Assembly: GCA_025890175.1 (NCBI GenBank)
Contig: JANPYM010000010.1
Location: 443,772 to 507,771 of the forward strand
Reading direction: 5' to 3'
From: Ciborinia camelliae
Lineage: Eukaryota; Ascomycota; Leotiomycetes; Helotiales; Sclerotiniaceae
Length of the DNA stretch: 64,000 nucleotides
The position numbers and the translations under genes were made by a program. Position 1 is the stretch's first letter; every line of letters begins with the position of its first letter. The notes under the pieces were generated by a model. That model ran no database searches, was not told the origin of the DNA, and saw only the letters and a program-made list of their open reading frames with translations. This document shows, in pieces, positions 34,291 to 47,536 of this stretch.

Positions 34291-35159
34291 CCTTAGCGGA
34301 GGTACCAGGTGTTGATAAACCGTTAATATACTATACTTATTATCAAAAGCTATATTTGAAAATTATAAATTATGATTTCGAAAATAAATAATATATATAA
34401 AAATAAATAATTTATAAATATATTATAATATTTTTTTAAATATTATATTTAATAAAAAATGATATTTTAATAAAAAAGCTGTATTTAAGCCGAAACATTG
34501 TTTTTGAATCAAAACATCGTTTTTGAATCAAAACACCGTTTTTGAAAATAAATTGTTTTTGAAAATATTTTAATTATATAATTTTATTTATTTTCAATTT
34601 AATCAAAACAAAACATAATATCTTTTATAATGTAATAGTTAATATATTTGATTTAAATTTCAAAGTTGAAAAAAAAAATTAATTAAAACTTTAAATTGAA
34701 ACTTGAAATTTGAAATATAAAATATCTTAATTGATATTTTTTTTTATTTTTTTTAAAAAATATTTAATGTCATACGCGTTATATAGGATCATAAAGGTGA
34801 AATCGTAGATATACAATCTGATAAAAGAACTATACTAAAAAGGAAAGAATTCTCTTGGAAAGAACACTATCTAATATAGACGTTGATCATGTGACCATGG
34901 TGGTCACATGATCAATCACGTGACTGTCATACTAGGCAGGGGCCTTGGCGTGACATTTAAAAACAATTTATATTTTTAAAAACACTTTATATCTTCAAAA
35001 ACGTTTTATTTTCAAAAACGTTTTATTTTCAAAAACACTTTATTTTCAAAAACGCTTTATTTTTAAATATAATACAAATACCCCATCAACTGAGATATGA
35101 TTTCTAAACCTAATCATAATGAAATCATTGTTTCTAAACCCCTAGTACCTCCGCTAAGG
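34291..35159. mobile_element. Non-autonomous Tc1/mariner-like TIR element, carrying a nested solo LTR
   Basis: The ends are exact inverted copies for 15 bp: CCTTAGCGGAGGTAC on the left and GTACCTCCGCTAAGG on the right. A TA dinucleotide flanks each end (34289-34290 and 35160-35161), as in Tc1/mariner insertions. Inside each end is a run of short repeats of the type AAAACGTTTTTGAA, in opposite orientations (34483-34565 and 34966-35072). A solo LTR with its own TSD sits at 34768-34955; without it and one TSD copy the element is 676 bp. There is no transposase frame. A second, truncated copy lies at 37169. Confidence 0.85.
34768..34955 (-). mobile_element. Solo LTR, 188 bp, nested in the TIR element
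   Basis: Starts TGTCATACGCG, ends GTGACA, and is flanked by TTTAA on both sides (34763-34767 and 34956-34960). On the minus strand it starts TGTCACGCCAAGG and has a TATATTAG-like box, like the LTRs of element 1, with which it shares CTAATATAGACG and TCACGTGACTGTCA. It contains an inverted repeat with 14-bp perfect arms (34883-34896 and 34902-34915) around ATGGT. It is probably a related Gypsy family and is only lightly mutated. Confidence 0.85.
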
Positions 35160-35161
35160 TA

Positions 35162-37168
35162 TTTAGGTACCTAGTTAGGTACAGGTAGCTCTACACCGTA
35201 CCTAGGTCCCGGTCCTTAATAAATCATGATTGATAGATACCTATGATTTTCAGCTTGAAGAATTGAGGCCATTTAACGATGTACCTAGGTAACAGAATGG
35301 AATGAATACTAAATACTTAGGTGGGTAACAGAATATTGATAGGTACCTAGGTAGGTATGCCCAGGTGGTAGGAAGAAAAAAGGGGTGCGATGGAATGGGA
35401 TGGGGGGTATTAAAAATCATCACTACCTAGGTACCTAGATAGGTACCTATAATCACTATAGACATTGTAACCTCGAGTATATTTTCATTTTCTCATTTCC
35501 ATTCTCTTATTTTCCATAACCTAATACAGTAATAAGCATAAACAAACCATCCATCCATCCATCCATCCAAAAAGAAAATGATTCATCAACCGCCCCCAAA
35601 CCCTAACCCGAGCCCCCAATCCTTCCCGAAACACCACCCCTCCAACTTTGGAACCCGAATCACATCACGAATCGTCACGGCCCGACTCATCCACGTATCT
35701 CGGGCCGTTCATTCTCCTTCTCGTAGCTGAAACATCTCTTCTTACATACACGGATGTTCTTACATATTCTTACATACGTAGTTACCTTATTCATCGGCTT
35801 TTCTTCCCGCCGCGTCACCACGCCACGCTACGCTAGGCTTCCTCTTTCGGTGTCTACCATGGGTTAGGTTAGGTTACGTTAGGTTACCTAGGTTCGGCTT
35901 GCTCAGCTCAGCTCAGCTCTTCTCTGCTCTGCTCGGCTCGGCTCGGCTCTTGCTTAAGGCGTATGGATGTGTGCATAGGTAAGGTCGGGTTATTATGTTA
36001 TATTATTGAAATACGGTTTTATAAGATTCCGTGGTTGTGAGTGTACTACACGGCTAGCTATGCGGTAGGTAGATAGGTTGGTATACGGATGGATATCTAT
36101 CATATCTATCATATCTTTCATATCATATCATACGGGTTGGTTTAATATCCGAAAAAGAGAGAGAGGAGGGGATTTTATTTTAATTATAGGGTTCCGATGG
36201 CGTACAGTGTAGTATGTATACAACCTATGCTGCCCGCCTATGCTATGCTATGCTATGCTGCAAACCCCTTTTGTAAAAAAAGAAAGTAAAAGGAATTTTA
36301 TATTTGAATTGAATACAACAAAACAGAATCAACGATCAACGACCAATCGACATACAGTAGCTAAGGTAAAGTATCTCATGCGTAAATAATCTGCACCTCA
36401 CCTCACCTTTAAAGTCAATGTGTTCCCGTTCCCCGTTCCCGCTTCGCATTGCATTGATGGGAAATTGGATGGGATGGAGATGGGATGGGGGATCTCGTGT
36501 CGTACAAATTTTTTCGTTTGTTGGTTTGTTGGTTGGTTGGTATTTCGGCCGGGGCGGGCGGGCAGGGCTTACTAGGTAGATAGGAGGTACCTACATACAT
36601 GCTAGGCCCGGGGCCTGTATCGTTTATTTTTACTCCCGTCTATCTACCTGATAATTATATCCTTAATCTCTTCCGCTTGCTCGTCTATAAGTGCTTACTA
36701 TCTAGGATATATATCCGTATTTATACTATACTTTGTTTCTATAGATATAGAGATATATATATTGTATATAGCATACAGTAGGTTACTATGTAAGTAAAGT
36801 ATCTAGTATCATGAAATCAGAACTAGGAAGAAATAGCTCAACCAAATAATAATAATAATAATAATGAATTTCTCGAAAAAATAATAGGTAAGTAGATAGG
36901 TAAGTTAGATTATTAACTTATATCTACCTAGCATATATATAATGATGGGGGATCGCCCTCGCTAATTCGAATCAAGAAGTTAAGAGTGGGATTTAGAGGG
37001 AGGGGGTACGTATCGATCAAGGAATTTCTTTTGGAATAGGGCAATTTTGTTAGGTATTCATTATATTGTGTACAATGTGAGTGTGTAGTACTTAAAGTTA
37101 GTTAATAGGTAGTGGATGAATGTATATATCGGATGTATTGGAAAATATCATTGTTATATTGATATATA
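35162..37168. other. Intergenic, moderate GC; GC-rich and pentamer repeats
   Basis: ACCTAGGT clusters (35165-35460), CCAT repeats (35548-35570), GGTTA-type repeats (35861-35888), GCTCA/GCTCG pentamers (35900-35952), TGCTA pentamers (36238-36259) and an AAT run (36846-36866). The short open frames are not supported as genes. Confidence 0.5.
35861..35952. repeat. GGTTA-like and GCTCA/GCTCG pentamer repeats
   Basis: GGGTTAGGTTAGGTTACGTTA is followed by about ten GCTCA, GCTCT or GCTCG units. The first part resembles telomeric repeat but is too short and irregular to be one. Confidence 0.75.
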
Positions 37169-37455
37169 TCTTAGCGGAGGTACCAGGTGTTAAGAAACTG
37201 TTAATATATTATATCTATTATAAAAAGCTATATTTGAAAATTATAAATCGTAATTTTGAAAATAAATAATATATATAAAGATAAATAATTTATAAATATA
37301 AATATTATATTTAATAAAAAATTATATTTAGTAAAAGATTATATTTTAACAAAAAAGTTGTATTTAAATCGAAACATCGTTTTTAAATCAAAACAATATT
37401 TTTAAATCAAAATATTGTTTTTAAAAATAAATCGTTTTTAAAACTATTTTTATTA
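37169..37455 (+). mobile_element. Truncated copy of the 34291 TIR element
   Basis: Starts TCTTAGCGGAGGTACCAGGT after a TA and follows the left part of the 34291 element closely for about 285 bp, including the AAAACATCGTTTTT repeats. Differences are largely transitions. The right half and right TIR are missing; similarity stops near ATTAATCG at about 37458. Confidence 0.8.
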
Positions 37456-37464
37456 ATCGTATAT

Positions 37465-37583
37465 CCTGGGATGACCAGTAATACGGTAGGAAGGAAATAT
37501 TAGAGTAGAATATAGTAGATTGATTTAATTAAGGAATATCGCAACTTTTTTTTCAATTACCTCTATCACCCTGATCATCCAGG
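37465..37583. repeat. Short imperfect inverted repeat
   Basis: CCTGGGATGACCAG (37465-37478) and CTGATCATCCAGG (37571-37583) are inverted with two differences, 92 bp apart. This may be a small foldback element or the end of an older insertion that truncated the 37169 copy. No duplication was found. Confidence 0.35.
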
Positions 37584-37689
37584 TCTTATTTATCTTGAAA
37601 ATCTTAAATCAAATATCTAATTACCCCAATCTATTATATCAAATATTTTATTTAAATTATTATTATATTATTTATATTTACCCATTATA

Positions 37690-38041
37690 TGTTAAGATAA
37701 AAAATACAAGAAATCAATTAGATCAATATTAGCCCAAAAACTTTTCATTATTTTTTAAATAAAATTTTTACTATTTTTTAAATAACTAACAATATATTAT
37801 TAATCACCATCTTAACAACAATACCCTATTTAATATAAAATTTTATATATTTTTAAAACCTTTTTCGTTTAATTACAAAAATCCATTTCTATATATATCA
37901 AATAATTTAAGAATTAAACATTGCACTAAAAATTCGTTATCAATCAATATCGAACGCTAGTAATCGCCAATACATTGGCTTCAAACCTGAATTCTATATT
38001 TAAATATCTTTTTTGTTTTTATTATCTTTGGATTTATAATA
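37690..38041 (-). mobile_element. Solo LTR of the element-2 family, 352 bp
   Basis: The reverse complement matches the 351-bp LTRs at 17145 and 25913 over the full length. The ends are TGTTAAGAT and GATTTATAATA. It is flanked by TTATA on both sides (37685-37689 and 38042-38046), which marks it as a complete solo LTR. It keeps more C and G than the others (for example CGAACGCTAGTAATCGCC), so it is less mutated. Confidence 0.87.
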
Positions 38042-38111
38042 TTATACCCCTAATATTATTTATTATATTTATATAATTTTTCTTATCCCTATTATTCAAA
38101 TTGTTTATATT

Positions 38112-38156
38112 ATTTAAAATATTTAAAATATTTAAAATATTCAAAATATTCAAAAT
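38112..38156. repeat. ATTTAAAAT / ATTCAAAAT 9-bp tandem, five units
   Basis: Three ATTTAAAAT units followed by two ATTCAAAAT units, differing by one C/T transition. Confidence 0.8.
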
Positions 38157-41100
38157 AAATTTAATCGCTATTATTATTTATATTAATATTACGGGGTATA
38201 TTATTATAATCTTAAATATTTTTATTTTTATTTATATAAATTTTATATAAAAAATATTATTTTTATTTTATTTACAAATTTAATATTATTTAATAAAATA
38301 ATTTATATTATTTTAAATATATATATTAAATAAATATTTATATTATTATTAATTGTGTATATATTATTATTATTATTTATTAAAAGAATTTATTTTTATT
38401 AATAATTATATTAATTATAATTAATTTATTAATATATATTTTATTATTATTTATATATATATTTTATTTTAATTATATTTAAAATTATTTATATCTTTTT
38501 ATTATTATTAATATAGCTATTTTAATTTTTAATAATAATTATCTTTATAAATATATTGTCTTTTAATTTTTTTTAATTATTTTTTATCTAAACCTATAGT
38601 TTATTTATAAATCAATATTAAATCTTATTTACATTATTATCTATAAATACCATAGATTATATTATTATAACCTCAATCTTATATTTACAAATTTTTTTTA
38701 TTATTATTTAATATAAAATATTATTTTACCTTTTATTTGTTTTATTTAAATATATTAAATTTGGGTTATTATAAATATATATAAATTATTTAATATATTA
38801 AAAATATAAATTAACCATTTTATTAGATTTTTCTATAAATCATTATATAATTCAATTAAAATAATTTAATTTAATTTTAATATTATACTTTTTTAATATT
38901 TAAAGAAATTTTATAAAAAGATTTTTTTATTTATTATTATATAAAATTTAATTATTTTTATTAATTTTTTATAATATATTAAAAATTTTTATTAATTTAT
39001 ATTAACAAATTAATATATTTTAAAATTAAATATTTATTTAAAATTTATTTTTTATTAATTATTAAAATAATATTAAGGAATTAATAAATATTATTTATAA
39101 TAAATTAATAATAAATAAATTATATATATATTTAATAATATCTTTTTTCAAAAAATAATTATTAAATTCTTTTTATATTTTATTTATAATTTATAGATTA
39201 ATAAATTATATTATTTATTTTATAAATATATTATTATTTAAATTAATATAATTATTATCGTTTATATAAATTAATTAATTAAATTAAAACATTAATAAAA
39301 AATTGAAATAAATATATAGAATATATATTATTATAGGGTAATACTTTTTTCATCTAAAATATTAAAAATACTTTATTAATATTGTTAAAAAAATTTTAAA
39401 AAATATTATTAAGATTATTAAGATTATTAGAAAGATTGTCAATAAAATTATTAATATTATATTTTATATTAAAATTATTATTTTTTTTATTTAATTAATT
39501 ATATTTATTAAATATATTTTTATTTTATTTATTATTTTTTTTTATTTTATTATTTTTTGGGATAATTTTATTATTATTTATAATAAAATTTAAGTTAATT
39601 AAATCTTTTTATAAATCAATTAAAAATTTTTTAAATAAATTTTATATAAATATATTTTATAAATTTTTATTATATATATATTTTATTTTTTTATATAATT
39701 TTCTATTAATTATTTTAAGAATTAAGGTTTTTTTATTTTTAGATAATAAATTATTTTAAATTTCTTTTATTATTTAATATAAATTTAATATAATTAATAA
39801 TTAATATATAATTTTATTAATTATTATTTTATAATAAAATTAAATTTTTTATTTTATTTTTATTAAATTTTTTTAATAATTTAAATAAAGAATTTCGATT
39901 ATTAATTAAAAGCTATTTTGTATATTTTATTATTATATATATAATTAATATAATAAAATAATAAATAATCTTTTTCTATATAAATAATAAATATTTAAAT
40001 ATATAATTAAAATATTTTATAATATTATTTAATTAAAAAAAAAAATTTATATAATTTATAAATAATAGATTTAAAAATTTTCTTTTTTGATTATTTATTA
40101 TTAATAATATATATATATATTAATAAATTATTTAATTAAATATTTATTAAATTATTTAATTTTGGTTTTAATACTTTTATATTAATTAATAATAAAATCC
40201 AGATATTAGGATTTTTTAAATATAAAATATTAATTTTTATAATAACTAATAATCAAATTATTATTATACAATAAACTTAAAAATCATTTATTTGGTTATA
40301 AAGCTATTTAATATTTAAATTAAAAATTATTTAAAAATTATAATAATTTAAATATTTATTTTGTATATTAAATAATAATTCAAAATTATATTTTAATTAT
40401 TTATTTAAATTTTTTAATATTTATATTAATAATTTTTAATTTATATAAAAAGTTTCTAAATATTTGTTTTTAATTATATATTAAATTTTATTATAAAACT
40501 TTTTTAAAACAAAAATAATATTCTACAAATTCTTTATATTTTAAAATTATTTAATAATAATATTATATTTATATTTTAAATTTTTAAATAAGAATTAATT
40601 ATTTTTTTTAATAAAAATATTTTAACAAAGTTTAAATAATAAAGTATCTTGATATTTAATATTAAAATAATTAATATTAAAAAATATATTAGGCCATTAA
40701 TAATCAAAATTGGTAGAAATTGGTAGAAATTTGTTAAAATTTTAATATATTAATTTATATTAATTTTTTTTATATGGAATCTTTATATAGTATAGATATA
40801 TATAACATTGTTTTTTAATATATATATTATGTAATATAAATTTTATTTAATTAATATTAAATATTATTTTTATATATCCTTTTTTTATTTTTTTTTAAAA
40901 TAATTTTATACTTTATATATATATAATAATTTATAAATTATTTTATTTTATAAATATTATTATTAATTTATTTAAATAAATTTATTTATTTAAAAAATAT
41001 AAAAATAATTATAATAAATTAATTTAAATTTTTATAAAATATATTGTAATATTAAAATTAATTTTATTTTTATTTTTTAATAATATAAATTTGATATATA

Positions 41101-41540
41101 TTTTAAAATTTTTATTTAAAACTTTATTTTCCAAAAAAAAATTATTAAGATTATTAGGATTAAATTTATTAAAATTTAATAATTCTTTAAATTTAAAATT
41201 ATTATTTAAATCTAAATTATTATGAAATTTATTATTATTTTTATTTTTATTATTTTTATAACAATTATTAAATTAATTTTTTTATTATAAAATTTTATAA
41301 TTTTTATTATAATATTTATTAAATTTTTTTTTATTTTTTTTCGCTTTTTTTTTTTTAATGGTATAAATTAATATTATCGGAATTCATATAATTTTGTAAT
41401 ATATATTTAATATAAATAATTATAAATTTTTTGATTTTTCTTTTTTTATTATTAATATTAATATTTATATTAAATTGGTAATGTTTATAATAAACAGGTA
41501 AAAAATATAAAAACCTAGGTATATATAGATAAGGATTAGA

Positions 41541-41860
41541 TATTTTAAATATTTATTTATATTTTAAATATATATAATTAAAATTTCAAATATTCAATAT
41601 ATTATTTTACTAGGGTTTTTAATATAATATTTGATAAATCAAATAATATATATTATATATTTTTTATGTTTTTTTTATTTATATATAGGGTTTGTTTTAA
41701 TATTTTAAATATTTCTTTATATTTTGGATATATATAATTAAAATTTTATATATTTAATATATTATTTTATTAAGGTTTTTAATATAACATTTAATAGATT
41801 AAATAATATATATTATATATCTTTTCCGTTTTCTTTGTTTTTATATAGGTTTTAATTAAA
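41541..41860 (+). repeat. Direct tandem duplication, 160-bp unit, two copies
   Basis: TATTTTAAATATTT starts both units (41541 and 41701). The order of words is kept, including GGTTTTTAATATAAYATTT and AATAATATATATTATATAT. Most differences are transitions, so duplication came before or during mutation. Confidence 0.75.
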
Positions 41861-44800
41861 TTATATCGTTTTATAATAAATATTTAATATTTAATTATAA
41901 ATATAAAATTTATTATTTATTTAATATTCAAAAAAATCTTTAAAGATAAATAATATTAAATTTATATTAACAATTTTTTTTATATAATTTTATTTTTTAT
42001 ATATAATAAATATTATAATTTTATACAAAATTCTCTTTTTTTAATTAAAAGCTAAAAAATATTTATTATTTAATTTATTATTTATAACATTTTAATTATT
42101 ATTGAACTCCTGTTTTTTATTATAAAAAATTTCAAAATTTTAATTTCGAAATTATTATCAAAATTTTATTAGCTTTTTATTAATAAAAAATATTATTTTT
42201 TTAAACTTTATAATAATTTTTTAATTTATTATTTTTTGTATAATATTATTATTAATAATGTTTTTTATATCAAACCCAATAAATTAAAAGTAATAATATA
42301 TATTAAAATTTTAAAACTCAATTATAAATATAATTTAAATAGTATTTACATTATTAATTTAGATATATATTGTATTTTTATATATACTATAAAGAATATA
42401 CTTTTAAATATAAAAATTATTATTATATATATTAATTTCTTTTTATTTTATATATAAATAATAACAATTCAAAAAAAATAATAATAACCTATATTTAATT
42501 ATAATCTACAAAACTTTGAAAGATATTCATATTAATATAAATTTGTTACAGTTAAAATTAATATTAAAATATTTAAAAACCTTTATTCAATTTTGCTTTA
42601 TATTAAATTTCAAATATAATAATATTATTTATATTTTGTATAACTATATCTTTTTAATAATATAATTTATTTGTTAGAACAAAAATATTTTGTTTAATTA
42701 TGTTTAATAATATAATTTTTTATTAAAAATACAAAATTTGTTTAAATTTTTTTACAAAATAATATATTTATAATTTATAAAAATAAATAAATTTTTACAA
42801 TAAAATAATATAATTTCAAAATTATAGATTATCCTAATAAATTTAAATAATTCCTTAAAAAATTAATTATAAATAATAAATAAATCTTTTAAAATTTAAA
42901 ATATAAAATAATATTAAATTATATAAAAAATCAAATTTTTAAATATAACAAATTTCCGAATTTCGAAATAATATTAATTATTATATTTTACATTCCAATT
43001 TTTATAAAATTTAAGAATTTCCAATTTTTTTAATATTTATTTAATAATCTTTATTAAATAAAAATTGAAAAGATTTTGTGAATAAAGTTTATTAAAATAT
43101 AATTTTAAAATATTTTTTTTATAAAAAATAATTAAATAAAATTTATAAAAACTTTAATTTATAATCTTTTAATTTATAATTTAATATATAATTTAATTTA
43201 ATTTTTAATATATAATTTACATTTAATTTAATTTTTATTAATAATTTTTTTAAGATTTTATTATTTTAAAAAAAAAAATTTTTAAATTTTTTTTGTTTTA
43301 TTTTTTTAATAATATTAAAAGTTATTTGGATTATAATAAAAATTTTTAATCTTTATAAATTTATATATTACAATTTAATTAAATTATTAATATTAAATAA
43401 TATTTTTTATTTATAAATAATTTTAAATACATCCTACTATTTTAAACTAAATAAAGTATTAAAAAATAATCCAAATAAATTAAATTTTACATAAATAAAA
43501 GATTTATATAAAAATTTTATATTATATATATATTTATTTAAAGGGATTATTTTTAATTATATATATATAATATATATAAATATAATATTTTAAATAATTC
43601 CAACACTTTAATCTATATTAAAAAATATTATATAATTTATAATAATTTTAAATAATTAAATTAATATATAATAATAATATATTTTCAAATATCTAATTAA
43701 TATATTATAAAAAATATATAATATAATTAATCTAATCTTTTTTTATTTATAAAATATCAATTTTTATTAAAATAATATTTTTATTTAAATAATAAAACCA
43801 TTCTTTTTTTTATTTTCTAATATTTTATTTTATTAATTTTTTAATATATTAAATTTATAAAATTTAAATATAATTTTTATATAATTTTTAAATATCTTAT
43901 TATTTAAATTTATAGAATCTTATATCTAAAAATTAATATTATTTATATTATTAATAAATTTTTATAAATTATAATTAATATACTTAAATATTTTTATATT
44001 TAAATATTTTTTATTAAATTTTAAATATTTAATATAATATAAATATAATATTAAATTTATATAATAATTAAATTATAATATAATATATATAATATAATAT
44101 ACCGGATTTTATATTACCAATTATTAAATTATAAAATAATATACCATTATTAATTAATCTTTATTATCATTTCCAAATAATTAATATTTTATATAATATT
44201 TATATATATTAAATTTTTTATTAATTATATATATAAATATATTTTTATTTATTATTTATTATTATTTAAATAATAAAATATTAATAAAAATTTTATTTTT
44301 TTATATTTAAATAATCCTAATTAAATTTTAAGATTTTATTATAATAATTATAAATATTAAAAATAATATTATACTTTTTAAAAAAATCAAATTAAAAAAA
44401 TTTTGTTTTAATAATATTAATAATTAATTAATTATTTTGAGAAAATAATAATAATTAAAAATATTAATATTATAATATAGGTAATATATAATATTAAATT
44501 AATTTTATATTTTTTTTAAAATTAATTTTAATATTTTACCTATAGATTTATTTATTACTTAATATAAGATCTTTATTTTTTTATATAACTTTATTTATAA
44601 TATATATTTAATCTTAAATTCATATATAATAACTATATTTTGTTAATATCTTACATATATTTTTAACAAATTATTTAAAATTATATTAAATATATAATTA
44701 ATATTATATTTATTTAAATTATTAGTTTTTTATAATTATTATTATTTATATATATAATATAATTAGATTAATCTTTTTTTTAAATTTGAATTTATTATAT

Positions 44801-46623
44801 ATTAATAATAATAACTTTTAATTTTATTATTATTATTTTTAATTTAAAAAAAATTTAATATTATTATTTTAAATTTTAAATTTTTTTAAAAAGTTTATAA
44901 TTATTTAATTAATAATAATAAATATTAAATTAAATTTTTTTTTTAATTAGGATATTTTTATTTAATTTTTAATAATTTAATAATTAATGCAATTTTGGTT
45001 TATATATTTAAATATTATTATAATCCTTTAATTAAAAAATTATTTTATAATTTAAATTTTATAACCTTTTTTTAATATACAATTTTTTTTTTATAATAAA
45101 TAATTATTTAATAAAAATATTATTAAATTTATTTATAATATTTAGATATTATAGGTATTTCTTAATAATTTTAATTATATAAAATAAAAAATTTTTAGTT
45201 TACTATAAAATTTTTATTTAAATATATATGTTAAAATATATATTCTAAATTTTTTAAATATAATTTATTTTTTTTATTTATCATTTTTTAATTTTAAATA
45301 TATTCTATTTTATTTTTTTATAAATATATTAAAATTTCAAATTAAATATAATTTTAAAATAAAAATCTTTTTATTATTATAAATTATTTTTAAATAAATT
45401 TATAACAATATTTATTTATTTGAAAATATTATTTTTAAATATATTTAAAACTTTTAAAATAATAAAATATTTTATTAACCTTTTTTTATTACTTCTAAAT
45501 TAAAATATATTATAAATTAACTTTCATATAAATAATATTAGAATTATTAATTTAATATAAATTATATATTTATATATAAAATTTTTAAATAATTTATATA
45601 ATATATTAATTGAAATATATATACCCTCAAAATTTGTAAAATTATAATTTATTAAAAATATATTTTTATTATAAAATTTTATTTATTTAAAAAATAAATA
45701 AAATTATAATAAAGATTTTAAAAATAAAAACAAAAAATAAAATTAATTAAAAACAAATATTATTTTAAAATTAATAATATTTTTAAAAAAATAAAAATTT
45801 AAATATTATATTTTTATATTAAAAAAATATATATTTAAATCTATATTATCAATATTAATATATTTAAATTTAAATGTATATTTATTATATTATAATATAC
45901 TAAATCAAATTTTAATTTTAACAAAAATATTAATAAAATTATTATATAATTTATTAATTTTTATATATATTTATAATTTAATTAATAAAAGAAAAAATGG
46001 GCTATATATAAAAAATATTATTTTTAATTATTTAATTAAAATTATAATATTTATATATAATATTAAAATTATTAAATATTATAAAATATATTTATTTTAA
46101 ATATTATTTATAAAAATTTTAAAAAAAAAATTCTTAATAAATTAAATTCTAATAAAATAATAATAAAAATAAATCTTTTTTATATAAATAAATTATTTTT
46201 AGATTTTAATAAATTTTTTATAATATAATACAAATATTTCTTTATTAATAATTAAAAATTTAAATTAAATATTATTTAATTTAATATAATTTTATAATTA
46301 TTATATAATTTTATTAATATTAATATTTATTTTAATTATATAAATTAAATTAATAATTTTTTATAATTAAATAAATTATTAAATTTCAATTTAATATATA
46401 TTTATATTTTAAATTAAAATAAATAATAAAATTAATATATATTTATTAATTTTCAATAATATTAATTTAATTTAAAAATTATTTTTTTATTATAAGGTTA
46501 TAAATTAAATTTTTTTATAAAAGGATATATAGATTAAAAATAAATAAAGATATAATTTTTTCAAAAATTTATTTTTTTTATAATTATTTTTATAAAAGTT
46601 TTTATATTTTTTTTTTTCTTTTT

Positions 46624-46846
46624 TTATATCTTTTTCTTTTTCTTTTGTATTTGTTTTTTCGAAATAAAAAAAATACAAAAAATAAATTGGAATCGAAAAG
46701 TATAAAAAAAAAGAAAAATGGAATTTAATAAAAATAAAAAAAAAAATAAAAATGAAGATAAAAAGAAAATAAAAAAGAAAAATAAAAAAAAAATAGAAAA
46801 AAAAAATAAAAAGAAAGATAAAGAATATAAAAAGGAAAATAAAGAA

Positions 46847-46891
<45 letters not shown>

Positions 46892-47035
46892 NNNNNNNNN
46901 NAAAAAAAAAAAAAAAAGAAAGAAGTGAAAATCGGGAAAAAGAAAGAAATAAAAATCAAGGAAAAGAAAAAAATGAAAATCGAGGAAGAGGAAAAAATGG
47001 AAATCGGGGAAAATAAAAAAAAAGGAAAAAAATAA
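46624..47035 (+). repeat. Polypurine/poly-A tract with an assembly gap
   Basis: An A43 run reaches the N gap and A-runs continue after it, followed by GAAAATCGRGGAAAAAG-like repeats. Open frames on both strands pass through the Ns and consist of Lys/Glu or Phe/Leu runs; they are not genes. Confidence 0.85.
46892..46901. other. Assembly gap (10 N) in a homopolymer
   Basis: Ten N bases between runs of A. The assembly probably broke because of the homopolymer. Unlike the gap at 24276, I see no duplicated flanks. Confidence 0.95.
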
Positions 47036-47275
47036 TTTGAAATTAAAAATAAAATCCTAATTCTTTTTTTTTTTTTTTAATTTTTATACCAACTCAATTT
47101 TTTATTATATTAATTTTAGTTTATTTTATTTTAATTCTGGATTTAATTTTAATCAATATTCCTATATTTTTTTATAAATAAGTAAAAATATTTAAAAGAA
47201 AATATAAAATTATAATTAAAATTAAACAAAAAAAAAAAAAGTATAAAAATTTATTTAAAAAAAAGAATATTATAT

Positions 47276-47536
47276 TTGAAGAGATTAGATTTAAAAAAGA
47301 ATTTGAAATTGAGGAATCTAAAATCGAGGAATCTGTTAAAATCAAGAAATCTATTAGAATTGAGGAATCTTTTAGAATTAAGGAATCTTTTAGAATTAAG
47401 AAATTTTTTAGAATTAAGGAATTTTAAATCGAAAAATCTTAAATTAAGAAATTTTAAATTAAAAAACCTTAAATTAAGGAATTTTAAATTAAAAAACTTT
47501 AAATTAAAAAATTTTAATTTAAAAAATTTTATGTAA
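47276..47536 (+). repeat. Minisatellite, 18-bp units passing into 15-bp units
   Basis: Units of the type TTAGAATTAAGGAATCTT (18 bp) are followed by TTAAATTAAGAAATT (15 bp). Both are multiples of three, so an 86-codon frame stays open and reads as repeated Asn-Leu-Leu-Glu-Leu-Arg and then Asn-Phe-Lys-Leu-Lys. Taken as a repeat, not a gene: its start, codon use and surroundings are those of the A+T block. Confidence 0.7.

Noticed and set aside
35861..35888. Telomere-like GGTTA repeat
   Set aside because: Four irregular units inside intergenic DNA, followed by unrelated pentamers.
46624..47035. Lys-rich or Phe-rich proteins across the second gap
   Set aside because: They run through N bases and homopolymers.
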